64,000 nucleotides of DNA. It comes from a virus. How positions within the stretch are numbered: position 1 is the stretch's first letter; each line of letters begins with the position of its first letter. Shown in pieces: positions 27,292 through 35,522 of the stretch. The notes under the pieces are model-generated. The model had not been told where the DNA came from and ran no database searches. It saw only the letters and a program-made list of their open reading frames with translations. Location of the stretch: positions 27,387-91,386 of the IMG/VR virus record IMGVR_UViG_3300024221_000009, one strand, 5' to 3'. Position numbers and translations under genes: made by a program.

Positions 27292-29712
27292 ATGGCAAAA
27301 ATGAATAAAATCAGTTCTTTTCAAACTTTTTCTGAAGTAAGAGAGGCTGAAAATGCTGATAAACTACAACAAGAAAATCAAGCTAAAAGATTAGAGCTAA
27401 CAGAAAGAATAGGTAAAATATTAGATGAAATGGAAATAACATCTTTTGAAGACTTAGACGAAGAAGTTAGAGATCAATTAGTAGAAAAAACGTTCGGATT
27501 AGTTAAAGAAGGAGATAAAACAAAAGTTTCTAAAAAAGAAATTAAAATGCATCTGGATATGTTCCAAGCAGGAGACATCGATGGTAATGATTTATCACAA
27601 GCTATTTCTGCAATTATATTCGGAGAAGTAAAAGGACCGGGTATGGAATCTAAAGATTCTGAACAGGTTTCAGAAGCAACTGTTGTTATGGACGCAATAA
27701 ACCCTGATGATAAAGATTTCTTAAAATTCTTAAAAAAGAATAAAGTTAAAGTAATTGACACTGTAAAATCAGGCCCAAGTGGACATCCTGAAATTACAAT
27801 GCAAGGAAAAAGAAAAGATCTTGAAGCAGTATTAGCTGACGGTGAATTAGGATGGGATGATCCTGGTTTAGCAGAATTTATTGAAGAATCAATAAACATT
27901 TCAGAAGCAGTAATAGTTACTGGTAGAAGAGACGCTAAAAAAGTTTTAACAGCATACACTAAATTTTTCCAAAAATATCCAGCATTAGCTGATAGGAGAT
28001 TTGCAGGTTTACATTTAGGAGCAATCAAATCCTTAATGGTTTCTGCATTAACAGATGCTAATTTTCATAGAGAATCAGCAGCGTGCGGAAAGTCTATTAA
28101 AGGAGCAAAGCTTCAACCTGTTTTTATTAAGCCAATGGAATTAAATAAAACAGAAATTAAAATACCTGTTGGTAAAGTAGCATCTATTTTAGATGATAAT
28201 GCATCTCTTATTTCTGGTGCAGCCGGCTTTTCTGGTTTAGGTATTGCTGAAGGAACAGCATTATACTTAGATTCTCTTAAATATGTTAAAGAAGCAGAAG
28301 CAGTTATTGCATGTTTTAATTCTACGTTTGAAAGTGAAGTTACTGACGTAACAGAAGGTAATGCATTTTTAGGAGCTAGAGCTAAGGCTATTGAAGAAGA
28401 TGCTGAAGAATTTGAATTTAACGGTAAAAAATATCCAGTAATTAAAGAATCAGAAGAAGTTACTGAATCAGCCGAACCAAAGTGTAATAATAAAAAAGGA
28501 CATTTATATAAGCAAATTGATAAGGACGGAACGGTAGAATGCGTGCACTGTGGTCTAAGAAATTCATTAAGCGAATCAGAGGTTAATGAAGCTAAATCTT
28601 TTAAAAATACTGAAGATTTTGAAGCATTTTTAAAGGAAATCGATGCTATGCCAGAAAGAGCAGTTAGAAAGATAATGGGTAAAGAATATATCGATACTCC
28701 TGGTTTTTATGAAGATGAAAAGGATGATTATGATGATGTAATTGACTTCATGATTTCAAACATGGGTGCAGATATTTATCACCAATTAGAACAGTGGTGG
28801 GAAAACAATGTTCAAGAATCAGCAGTTACTGAAGCTAAATTTGTAAAAGATTTTGATAAAGATGTTTTAGATGCTGAAACCAAAGCAGATATAACAACTT
28901 ACTACCCTTCTGCTAAATTCTTTATAGGTAAATCAACCCACTTCTTCGGAGAATTAGATAAAAATTTATTTTTTAAAGCATATTATAAAGATTATGTAAA
29001 GAAGGCTGGTGGTAAAATCGATGGTGATTTTAAAATTGTAATGATATATTCTGAAAAAGGTAGAAATTTTGTACCTTTATTTACTAGAGAAGTTACTGAA
29101 TCAGTGGTTACTGAAGCTAAAATTAATTCTGACGAAGAGTTTAAAGAATATGCTACAACTGTTTTACAAAAAGCGTTTGGTGAAGATTATGACGAAGCAA
29201 AAGCAAACGAAGTTATTGATGGTATTTTAGCAAAAGTTGACGGAGATTACGGCGCTGCTGTAGGAATGTTAACATCTTCATTAGGAGAATCAGTAGTTAC
29301 TGAAAAAACATATAATAAAAAGTCTTTAATGAAAGCAATGAAAGCCGATGATGGTATGATACAATTAGGCAATGGTCAAGAATATGTTATCTACGCTTAC
29401 GGTAATGGTAATGATGATAACGACAATATGTGGGGAGATAAATCAATCTTTGCGTTAGACCAAGACGGCGAAGAGCATGAAATTGAATATTCTGATATTG
29501 TAAGTTATAATGAAGCTAACGCTGATGGAACTATTTCAGATGATGAAGACGAAAAAAGAGAAGAACTTTTAAATAGAGTTAAAGAACAAATGGAAGAGCT
29601 ATTAGCATCTGCTGAATTTGATGCTAAAGAAATTGGTGGTTCTTTTAGATCTCCTGGTATTATGTTTGATATTAGAAAACAACTTGATAAGCAAGTTAAA
29701 AAGTTTAAATAA
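27292..29712 (+). CDS. Multidomain polyprotein-like protein with repeated VTE|AK linkers
   Basis: An 806-aa acidic protein. The N-terminus KISSFQTFSEVREAE resembles a capsid-targeting tag. A linker word recurs through the chain: QVSEATVV, NISEAVIV, SEVNEAKS, SAVTEAKF, SVVTEAKI and SVVTEKTY. Each fits the (hydrophobic)-x-Glu|Ala preference of T4-type prohead proteases. Between linkers lie unrelated modules of ~40-230 residues, including a zinc-ribbon-like module (KCNNKKGH, then CVHCGL) near 405-425. I infer a precursor cut inside the prohead into several internal proteins. No enzymatic activity is recognised in any module. It begins a cluster of similarly tagged genes and ends at a strong terminator. 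Confidence 0.55.
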   Translation: MAKMNKISSFQTFSEVREAENADKLQQENQAKRLELTERIGKILDEMEITSFEDLDEEVRDQLVEKTFGLVKEGDKTKVSKKEIKMHLDMFQAGDIDGNDLSQAISAIIFGEVKGPGMESKDSEQVSEATVVMDAINPDDKDFLKFLKKNKVKVIDTVKSGPSGHPEITMQGKRKDLEAVLADGELGWDDPGLAEFIEESINISEAVIVTGRRDAKKVLTAYTKFFQKYPALADRRFAGLHLGAIKSLMVSALTDANFHRESAACGKSIKGAKLQPVFIKPMELNKTEIKIPVGKVASILDDNASLISGAAGFSGLGIAEGTALYLDSLKYVKEAEAVIACFNSTFESEVTDVTEGNAFLGARAKAIEEDAEEFEFNGKKYPVIKESEEVTESAEPKCNNKKGHLYKQIDKDGTVECVHCGLRNSLSESEVNEAKSFKNTEDFEAFLKEIDAMPERAVRKIMGKEYIDTPGFYEDEKDDYDDVIDFMISNMGADIYHQLEQWWENNVQESAVTEAKFVKDFDKDVLDAETKADITTYYPSAKFFIGKSTHFFGELDKNLFFKAYYKDYVKKAGGKIDGDFKIVMIYSEKGRNFVPLFTREVTESVVTEAKINSDEEFKEYATTVLQKAFGEDYDEAKANEVIDGILAKVDGDYGAAVGMLTSSLGESVVTEKTYNKKSLMKAMKADDGMIQLGNGQEYVIYAYGNGNDDNDNMWGDKSIFALDQDGEEHEIEYSDIVSYNEANADGTISDDEDEKREELLNRVKEQMEELLASAEFDAKEIGGSFRSPGIMFDIRKQLDKQVKKFK

Positions 29713-29728
29713 AAATAGAAAAAAAGAT

Positions 29729-29759
29729 GACCTGGATTTTTCCGGGTCAAATCTTTTTA
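29729..29759 (+). terminator. Rho-independent terminator
   Basis: GACCTGGA (29729-29736) and TCCGGGTC (29741-29748) form an 8-bp stem containing one G-T pair, with a T4 loop, followed by a T-rich tract. It closes the polyprotein-like gene unit. Confidence 0.75.
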
Positions 29760-29772
29760 TTATATTAGTAGT

Positions 29773-30075
29773 ATGAAGAAAGCAAAATTATATGAAGAGT
29801 TTATCAACGAAGAAATCTATTTAACATATAGTGAAATCGTAGGTTATCAATTTGATAAGTTTTTAGAATCATATTTTAAACTAAATAAAGATAACAAAAC
29901 AGTTTACGATAAAAAAGAAGATTTTACGTATGGTTTTAGAAAAGGATCTAAAACTGCACATTGGAAATATGATCACGATAATTTCGAATTACACCACAGT
30001 GAAAAAGAATTTCATGTCTTAGGTCTTATAAATTTTTATAAACAAGCATCAAAGGGACATCCCTGGTCTAAATAA
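29773..30075 (+). CDS. Small protein with capsid-targeting-like N-terminus
   Basis: A 100-aa protein. The N-terminus MKKAKLYEEFINEE closely resembles the T4 internal-protein tag MKTYQEFIAEA and the core protein at 61.9 kb (MKKVRLYEDFIAED). Removal after INE would leave ~87 residues, basic and aromatic, ending WSK. It directly follows a terminator and precedes the ligase-like gene by 10 bp. Probably a prohead-packaged internal protein; its activity is unknown. Confidence 0.5.
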   Translation: MKKAKLYEEFINEEIYLTYSEIVGYQFDKFLESYFKLNKDNKTVYDKKEDFTYGFRKGSKTAHWKYDHDNFELHHSEKEFHVLGLINFYKQASKGHPWSK

Positions 30076-30085
30076 AACATACGCA

Positions 30086-31369
30086 ATGAAAATATTATCA
30101 TTTAAAGATTTCTTAATAGAAAGAGAAAATAAAGAAGTATTAGACTCTAAATTAATTTTAGAAGGTGGGGCAGCAGGTCACATGTCACATCCATTTGATG
30201 AAAAAGATTTGACATTTGCAGATTTTAAAAAGATAGTAACTGCTGGTCTTCAAGGTGAATTAAACTTTGAGGAAGAAGCAACTGAAAAAACGGATGGACA
30301 AAATGTATTTGCAACAGTTCAAGATGGAGAAGTAAAATTTGCCAGAAATAAAACTGAATTAGCAAATCCAATGGACTTGGCTACTTTTAAGAATAAGTTT
30401 GAAGGACATCCAAGTAAATTAGTACAAGATACTTTTCAATTTGCTGCAGAAGATTTAGCAAACTCATTAAATAAATTATCCCCTAAAGATTTAGAAGTTT
30501 TTGATAATGGTAAAAACTGGATGAACATGGAGTTAATTTACTCTAAGAATCCAAACGTTATCTACTATGACCGCGATGTTATTCAATTTCATGGTATAAA
30601 GAAAACTGATGGTGAAGGTAATACTATTGGAGAAGATAACAAACCAGCAAGATCAATTGCGAAAGCAATGCAAGATCTTAAAATTAATGTTGGTAAAACA
30701 TTTACAGTTATCCCACCTCAAATTATTAAATTAGGTAAAGATTTAGAATTTGATAAAAATCAATCTAAATTTATAAAACAAATAGAAGCGTTAAGAGATC
30801 GTTATAAATTAACAGACGCTGATGAAGTTTCTAGATATCATGAAATGTGGTGGAGAGAAACAATAGATACAAATTTCCCTGATTTACAACAAGACTATAA
30901 AGAAGGTTTATTATTAAGATGGGCTTATGGAAATAAGAAGTCTTTAAATATGAGAAGTCTTGCAAAGGAAATAGGAAAAGATGAAGCAGCTTCTGTTAAG
31001 AAATTCGACAAAGAAGATGTTAAAAAGAAATATAAAGAAAACATTAGACCTTTTGAAGATTTATTCTTAGAACTAGGATCTATAATTCTTAAAAATGCTT
31101 CTAATTTTGTAGCAGCAAATCCAGACAAGGAAATGCAAAGATTACATAATCAAATTAGAAGTGAATCAGAAAAAATTAAAAAAGGCGGAGGAGAAGCTCA
31201 AATTGCAAAAGTAGAAGCTGAACTTGCTAGGTTAGAAAGAATTGGTGGTGTAGAATCTATTATACCAACTGAAGGAATAGTCTTTGTATATAAAGGAAAA
31301 ACAATGAAATTAACAGGTACGTTTGCAGCCATTAATCAATTAATGGGAATTATAAAGTACGGAAGATAA
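30086..31369 (+). CDS. Ligase-like nucleotidyltransferase with KTDG motif and capsid-targeting-like tag
   Basis: A 427-aa protein. The N-terminus MKILSFKDFLIERE looks like a capsid-targeting tag, and a second Glu-Gly site (LILEGGAAGHM) precedes the core. Nucleotidyltransferase motif I is EKTDGQN with Lys68, the residue adenylylated in ATP-dependent RNA/DNA ligases. WMNMELIY (~145) fits motif III, TEGIVF (~394) motif IV and KTMKLTG (~405) motif V. A helical insert with a coil (QIRSESEKIKKGGGEA) lies before motif IV. I infer nucleic-acid end joining or adenylyl transfer, but whether the substrate is RNA, DNA or something else cannot be told. The next gene also has a ligase domain. Confidence 0.65.
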   Translation: MKILSFKDFLIERENKEVLDSKLILEGGAAGHMSHPFDEKDLTFADFKKIVTAGLQGELNFEEEATEKTDGQNVFATVQDGEVKFARNKTELANPMDLATFKNKFEGHPSKLVQDTFQFAAEDLANSLNKLSPKDLEVFDNGKNWMNMELIYSKNPNVIYYDRDVIQFHGIKKTDGEGNTIGEDNKPARSIAKAMQDLKINVGKTFTVIPPQIIKLGKDLEFDKNQSKFIKQIEALRDRYKLTDADEVSRYHEMWWRETIDTNFPDLQQDYKEGLLLRWAYGNKKSLNMRSLAKEIGKDEAASVKKFDKEDVKKKYKENIRPFEDLFLELGSIILKNASNFVAANPDKEMQRLHNQIRSESEKIKKGGGEAQIAKVEAELARLERIGGVESIIPTEGIVFVYKGKTMKLTGTFAAINQLMGIIKYGR

Positions 31370-31379
31370 ATAATATAAT

Positions 31380-33263
31380 ATGGCACTTAAAAAATTAAGA
31401 GAACATTTTCAAGAAACTAATATTAATGAGTTTCATAGATTGTTAAAAAATAGAGTAATGGTTGTTGAAAAAATTTCAGCACCATCTTTTTATGTTAGAA
31501 GAAATGAAGAAAAATTTGAATTTTATAAATCTTCAAAATCTAAACCTCTAACAATAATAGATAGAACTATTATGTCTCTTTACGAAGTTGCCATTAAACA
31601 TATACAAAGTTTAAATCCTAAAAGTAAAAAACAATTACCAGATAATTATAGATTTGGTTTTGAATATTTACCAGAAGAAAAGGTTTCTGAATATGTATAC
31701 ACTAAAATACCTAAAAATACTTTAATATTAACGCACATCCACCAACTAGGTGAAAACGGAAAAGTAAAAAAGACAATTATAGATCCTTTAATTATAAAAA
31801 AATGGGCTACCGTATTAGAAGTACAACAACAAGAAGTTATATTTGACGGAACTTTAGATTCAACTCAAAAAGAAAAGCTTATTAATTTATTAGAAATGAA
31901 TGATAAAGCTTTTTCTGAGGCATTTGACTACGATATAGAAACGGATAAATTAGTTTCTTTCACAAAAGAAATATACAAGATATTTAATATTAATTCAACA
32001 TCAAGCGTTCTTCAAGAGGATTTAGAATCTGAAATAGATGGTTTAGTTTTAAATTTTGCTGAAGGTAAAAAAATACAATCTTATAAATTAGAAGATTTTA
32101 TTAGAAAACCTTTAAATGAAATTAGAGAAGGTTCTCATACATATCAAATAGCAATCGCAGATATATTAGAATATTTTGTTAATTATAATTTTTCAGAAAC
32201 AAATTTAGTTGAAGAAAATGCAGAAAAAAGATATATAGAATTAATCTCAGCAGCATTTAACAAATACGTTAATAAAAACGCAACAAGATATATTGGAGTT
32301 AATTTCCAAAATGCAGAATTTTCTTCTTCTAAATTATTTAATTTAAATACAACATTCATTAAAAACGAAAAAACATTAACACATGTTTCAAATGAAGTTT
32401 TATCAAGTTTATTTAAAATAACATTAGGTACTTTTAGAAAGCATAAAACGAAAGCAACAGATATATTAAATGATGATATGATATCTCAATTAAATAATAT
32501 AGTTGATAAAATCAATGATGTTGTTTTTCTAGAAAAAGCAGACGAAAATTCTATATATAATTATAAGAATTTTATGATGCATAACAATATAAAAAGCGAA
32601 GTAACTTTAAATGAAGCGCTAACTGTTAAGCACGCTGAGCAAGGTAAAGAATTAGTAAATATGTTCGTTGGTAGATTTCAGCCATTCACATTAGGACACG
32701 CCAAAGTTTTAGAAGCAATTCACAAACAAAATGGATATCCAGTTATTGTATTTTTAATTAAAGCAAAATCTAAAAAGAAAGGTGACGAATTTAGAAAACC
32801 TTATTCTGAAGATTTACAAATTAAAATGTTTAAACAAGTTCAAAAGCAATATAAATTCTTAAAAGAAATTATAGTTCTTGATAGAGGTGCAATTGATTAT
32901 ATGTTTAACGAATTAAGACCTAAATACGAGCCAGTACTTTGGGGAACAGGATCAGACAGAATGACTTCTTATGGATATCAAGTAAATAATGATTCTTATA
33001 GAGATCAATTAAATGTAAGATCCGATTTTGGTTTATTTGAAATACCAAGAACAGATAATAATATTTCAGCAACACAAGTAAGAAACGCAATGTTAGACGG
33101 TGATGAATCTTTATTTAAAAAGACTACCCCAAAGGCAATTCATAAAATGTATGATGTTTTAAAGTCTGAACTTGAAAAATCTATGGAGATGGTTGCAGCT
33201 TCTAAAGTTGTATCAGAATCCGTTATGACATTTCAAGAATATATGAATAAATTAAAATCATAA
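31380..33263 (+). CDS. Ligase-like domain fused to NMN adenylyltransferase-like domain
   Basis: A 627-aa fusion. The N-terminal nucleotidyltransferase domain has VVEKISAPSF (Lys31, motif I with Gly replaced by Ala), GFEYL (~90), EIDGLVLNF (~216, motif IV) and SYKLED (motif V), like RNA ligases. After a linker containing VTLNEALTV, a possible protease site, comes a NadM/NadR-type domain: FVGRFQPFTLGH (~426) and NISATQVRNAM (~562, ISxTxxR). The usual HxGH is TLGH here. The C-terminus SESVMTFQEYMNKLKS carries a tag-like motif at the end of the chain. I infer NAD+ synthesis from NMN plus ATP, and adenylyl transfer by the first domain. It starts 10 bp after the first ligase gene. Confidence 0.7.
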   Translation: MALKKLREHFQETNINEFHRLLKNRVMVVEKISAPSFYVRRNEEKFEFYKSSKSKPLTIIDRTIMSLYEVAIKHIQSLNPKSKKQLPDNYRFGFEYLPEEKVSEYVYTKIPKNTLILTHIHQLGENGKVKKTIIDPLIIKKWATVLEVQQQEVIFDGTLDSTQKEKLINLLEMNDKAFSEAFDYDIETDKLVSFTKEIYKIFNINSTSSVLQEDLESEIDGLVLNFAEGKKIQSYKLEDFIRKPLNEIREGSHTYQIAIADILEYFVNYNFSETNLVEENAEKRYIELISAAFNKYVNKNATRYIGVNFQNAEFSSSKLFNLNTTFIKNEKTLTHVSNEVLSSLFKITLGTFRKHKTKATDILNDDMISQLNNIVDKINDVVFLEKADENSIYNYKNFMMHNNIKSEVTLNEALTVKHAEQGKELVNMFVGRFQPFTLGHAKVLEAIHKQNGYPVIVFLIKAKSKKKGDEFRKPYSEDLQIKMFKQVQKQYKFLKEIIVLDRGAIDYMFNELRPKYEPVLWGTGSDRMTSYGYQVNNDSYRDQLNVRSDFGLFEIPRTDNNISATQVRNAMLDGDESLFKKTTPKAIHKMYDVLKSELEKSMEMVAASKVVSESVMTFQEYMNKLKS

Positions 33264-33273
33264 ATAAATAAAG

Positions 33274-33283
33274 AATATATAAT
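33274..33283 (+). promoter_or_regulatory. Candidate late promoter box
   Basis: AATATATAAT lies 27 bp before the ATG at 33311 and matches the recurrent RATATATAA box. A second TATAATAT word follows within 10 bp. Confidence 0.35.
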
Positions 33284-33310
33284 CTTATAATATAAAACAA
33301 AATAAAAGTC

Positions 33311-35521
33311 ATGGATAAATCACACTTTAATCAAGATGATAGAGTAGATGAAGGGAAAATAACAATAAAAAGACGTTATACTGAAAACTACCCTGCAAAA
33401 ACTGTTGGTAAATCAGCAAAAATAAGAAACAAAATGTTGGAAGCAATTTCGGACGGGGCTATTACCCAAGAAGAATTTGATTCTATCATAGCAGAATTAT
33501 CATCTGATTCAAAAAGATGGTTATCTCGTAATTCTAGGTTATTTAATATTACAGAGGCTGGAATAACATTAACAGGGTTAGGTAGAAAGATTTTATCTCA
33601 AATTACAGTAAATGAAAAAACAGAAAAGAATCCAGAAATATGGGTTCCTGGAAAATTTGATAAAGAAGTTTCTAAATTATCAGCTGATGAATTAACACTA
33701 GACAATATAAAAAAATTATCAAAAAAACATAGAGTATTTTTACAAGATGCAATAGCGTATGTTGAATATAGCTTCGATGTTGATATTGTAGAAAATAAAG
33801 AAAATAATATGAAAACAAAATTAGTATTTGAATCTTTCGGAGATTTTGTAAACTCATTAGATAAAAATAATGAAGAATTAAACGAAGGCACTAGAGGCCA
33901 ATTCGGAATGATTGATAAAAAAGGAAATATACAGTCAGTATATATGCATTATGATTCATATCCTGAAAACATTCTACCATTAATAAAAAGAGGTTACGGA
34001 AACTCTAAAAAAGTACAAGCAGTTATTGATAGAGGAGATACTTCTGGATTAGATAAAACAGTTGATACTATGAATTTCTATGAAGATGGTAGAAAGCCAA
34101 CTTCAGGTAAAAAAGCAGACATTGCACGTTATATTAAAAAAGCAGCTGATGATGGTGGAGCAGAATACATCTATTTATATGATGAGTCTGATAAAACTTG
34201 GTACATGGTTGATGTTTATGGAGACATGCAATTAGTTCCTGCATTTGAATCAGTAATTAATGAAGCTGTAAACGCAACTGCTTATATTAAAGCTGGTAAA
34301 TTAGGTTATAATGATCAATTCTTAGCAAAGAGATCTTTATCATGGACATTATCAGTTGACTTAGGTCTAAAAGCATCTGATGAATTTGTCGGACCATGGT
34401 TAGGATTCGATTATGTATCATTATATGCTATTGGTAAAAAAGGAGGAACAATTATTGATGATGCCTTAACTGGTAAATATACTTATGACGAATTAAAAGC
34501 AGCAGCAGCTGATTTTTTAGGTATTAAAGAATCAGAAGAAGCTTTAGGTGAATCAGAAGATACTGAACTTAATGAAGCATTTAAATCTTCTAAATTAAGA
34601 AATTTAGTAAATATGGATCAATCACAACGTGATGGATATGGTAAAGCAAGAAATTTAGCAGCTGCTATTTATGGATTATCAAAACTAAAATTAGATAAAA
34701 TTGAAGATTCTTCTTTAATTGATGTAGATCCTAAAGAAGCTTATAAAAAATATCAAAACAATAGAGACTATTTAGTTTTTTATATAGTAGACAACGAAAA
34801 AGAAAATGAATACAGCAAAGGTTCATTTACATCATTAATAAAACCAGGTATTTTAGCTTTAACCAGAGGAAAAGACTTTTTATCAGTTCAATATGTTCAA
34901 TCTAGAAATAGATCAGTTGATCGTACTTTAGGAAAAGATGATGGTAATGCAATTGGTGGTAATAAAAGATATTCTGGATATGATGCATCGGGTATTTCTT
35001 CAGTTGTAAGAGCTTCTAAATTAGCAGACAGAGCAATTGTAATTGATATTGTTAATGGTGGCGAAACTTCAAAAGAAGAAAGAAACGAAAGAGCAAGAGC
35101 AAAAGAAGGAGCTTTAGCTTTTAAATCTGACGCAGACTTTAAGAAAGCTAACAAGGCAAGATACCAAGAAATCTTATCAACTAAAGCTTCTAAGTTACCT
35201 CTTGATAAAATGGTTAATGACGCTATTGATGATTTAGGAAATCAAATTAAAGATGGTCTTAAGGCTAATAAAAAGACAGAATACGGAGAGCTTAAAATTG
35301 GAGAAAATTCTAAAGGTAGAGCAGTTAAAATCACAGATGCTTCAAACCACATGGGTAGAATCTTATCTGATTATCAAAGATATGTTGAATACATGGTAAA
35401 AGCAGAAGAAGAAAAAGGTAGAGATTATTCATCAGGATATTACGAAAAGAATTCAAAACAATACGCTAAAGATATTAAAGATGCAGTTAAAAAAATACCT
35501 ACGTTCGATTACGCTTGGTAA
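33311..35521 (+). CDS. Multidomain protein with internal capsid-targeting-like segment
   Basis: A 736-aa protein. Residues 1-~160 form a basic helical domain (KIRNKMLEAISDGAITQEEF). At residue 167 an in-frame ATG with an A-rich leader begins MKTKLVFESFGDFVNSL, a capsid-targeting-like tag, followed by EELNEGTRGQFG. Further Glu|Ala sites are SVINEAVNA and TELNEAFKS. The module after the tag (GQFGMIDKKGNIQSVYMHYD) resembles a small phage family I cannot name. The C-terminal ~290 residues are basic and helical. The gene may encode both a full-length product and a shorter tagged one from the internal start at 33809. Activity is unknown. Confidence 0.5.
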   Translation: MDKSHFNQDDRVDEGKITIKRRYTENYPAKTVGKSAKIRNKMLEAISDGAITQEEFDSIIAELSSDSKRWLSRNSRLFNITEAGITLTGLGRKILSQITVNEKTEKNPEIWVPGKFDKEVSKLSADELTLDNIKKLSKKHRVFLQDAIAYVEYSFDVDIVENKENNMKTKLVFESFGDFVNSLDKNNEELNEGTRGQFGMIDKKGNIQSVYMHYDSYPENILPLIKRGYGNSKKVQAVIDRGDTSGLDKTVDTMNFYEDGRKPTSGKKADIARYIKKAADDGGAEYIYLYDESDKTWYMVDVYGDMQLVPAFESVINEAVNATAYIKAGKLGYNDQFLAKRSLSWTLSVDLGLKASDEFVGPWLGFDYVSLYAIGKKGGTIIDDALTGKYTYDELKAAAADFLGIKESEEALGESEDTELNEAFKSSKLRNLVNMDQSQRDGYGKARNLAAAIYGLSKLKLDKIEDSSLIDVDPKEAYKKYQNNRDYLVFYIVDNEKENEYSKGSFTSLIKPGILALTRGKDFLSVQYVQSRNRSVDRTLGKDDGNAIGGNKRYSGYDASGISSVVRASKLADRAIVIDIVNGGETSKEERNERARAKEGALAFKSDADFKKANKARYQEILSTKASKLPLDKMVNDAIDDLGNQIKDGLKANKKTEYGELKIGENSKGRAVKITDASNHMGRILSDYQRYVEYMVKAEEEKGRDYSSGYYEKNSKQYAKDIKDAVKKIPTFDYAW
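33809..33811 (+). other. Possible internal start for a capsid-tagged product
   Basis: An in-frame ATG (codon 167 of the 736-aa gene) preceded by GAAAATAAAGAAAATAAT, as good a leader as the annotated starts. The product would begin MKTKLVFESFGDF, a capsid-targeting-like sequence. Confidence 0.4.
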
Positions 35522-35522
35522 T

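Noticed and set aside
27474-28028. 184-aa antisense frame within the polyprotein-like gene
   Set aside because: It is a shadow of a gene with strong similarity signals and repeats on the plus strand; its composition (Ser/Ile/Leu-rich) is what reverse-complemented acidic coding sequence gives, and no leader is present.
35481-35522. Earlier ATG for the 493-aa tagged protein
   Set aside because: It lies inside the preceding gene. The ATG at 35523 directly follows the stop and yields the tag-like N-terminus.
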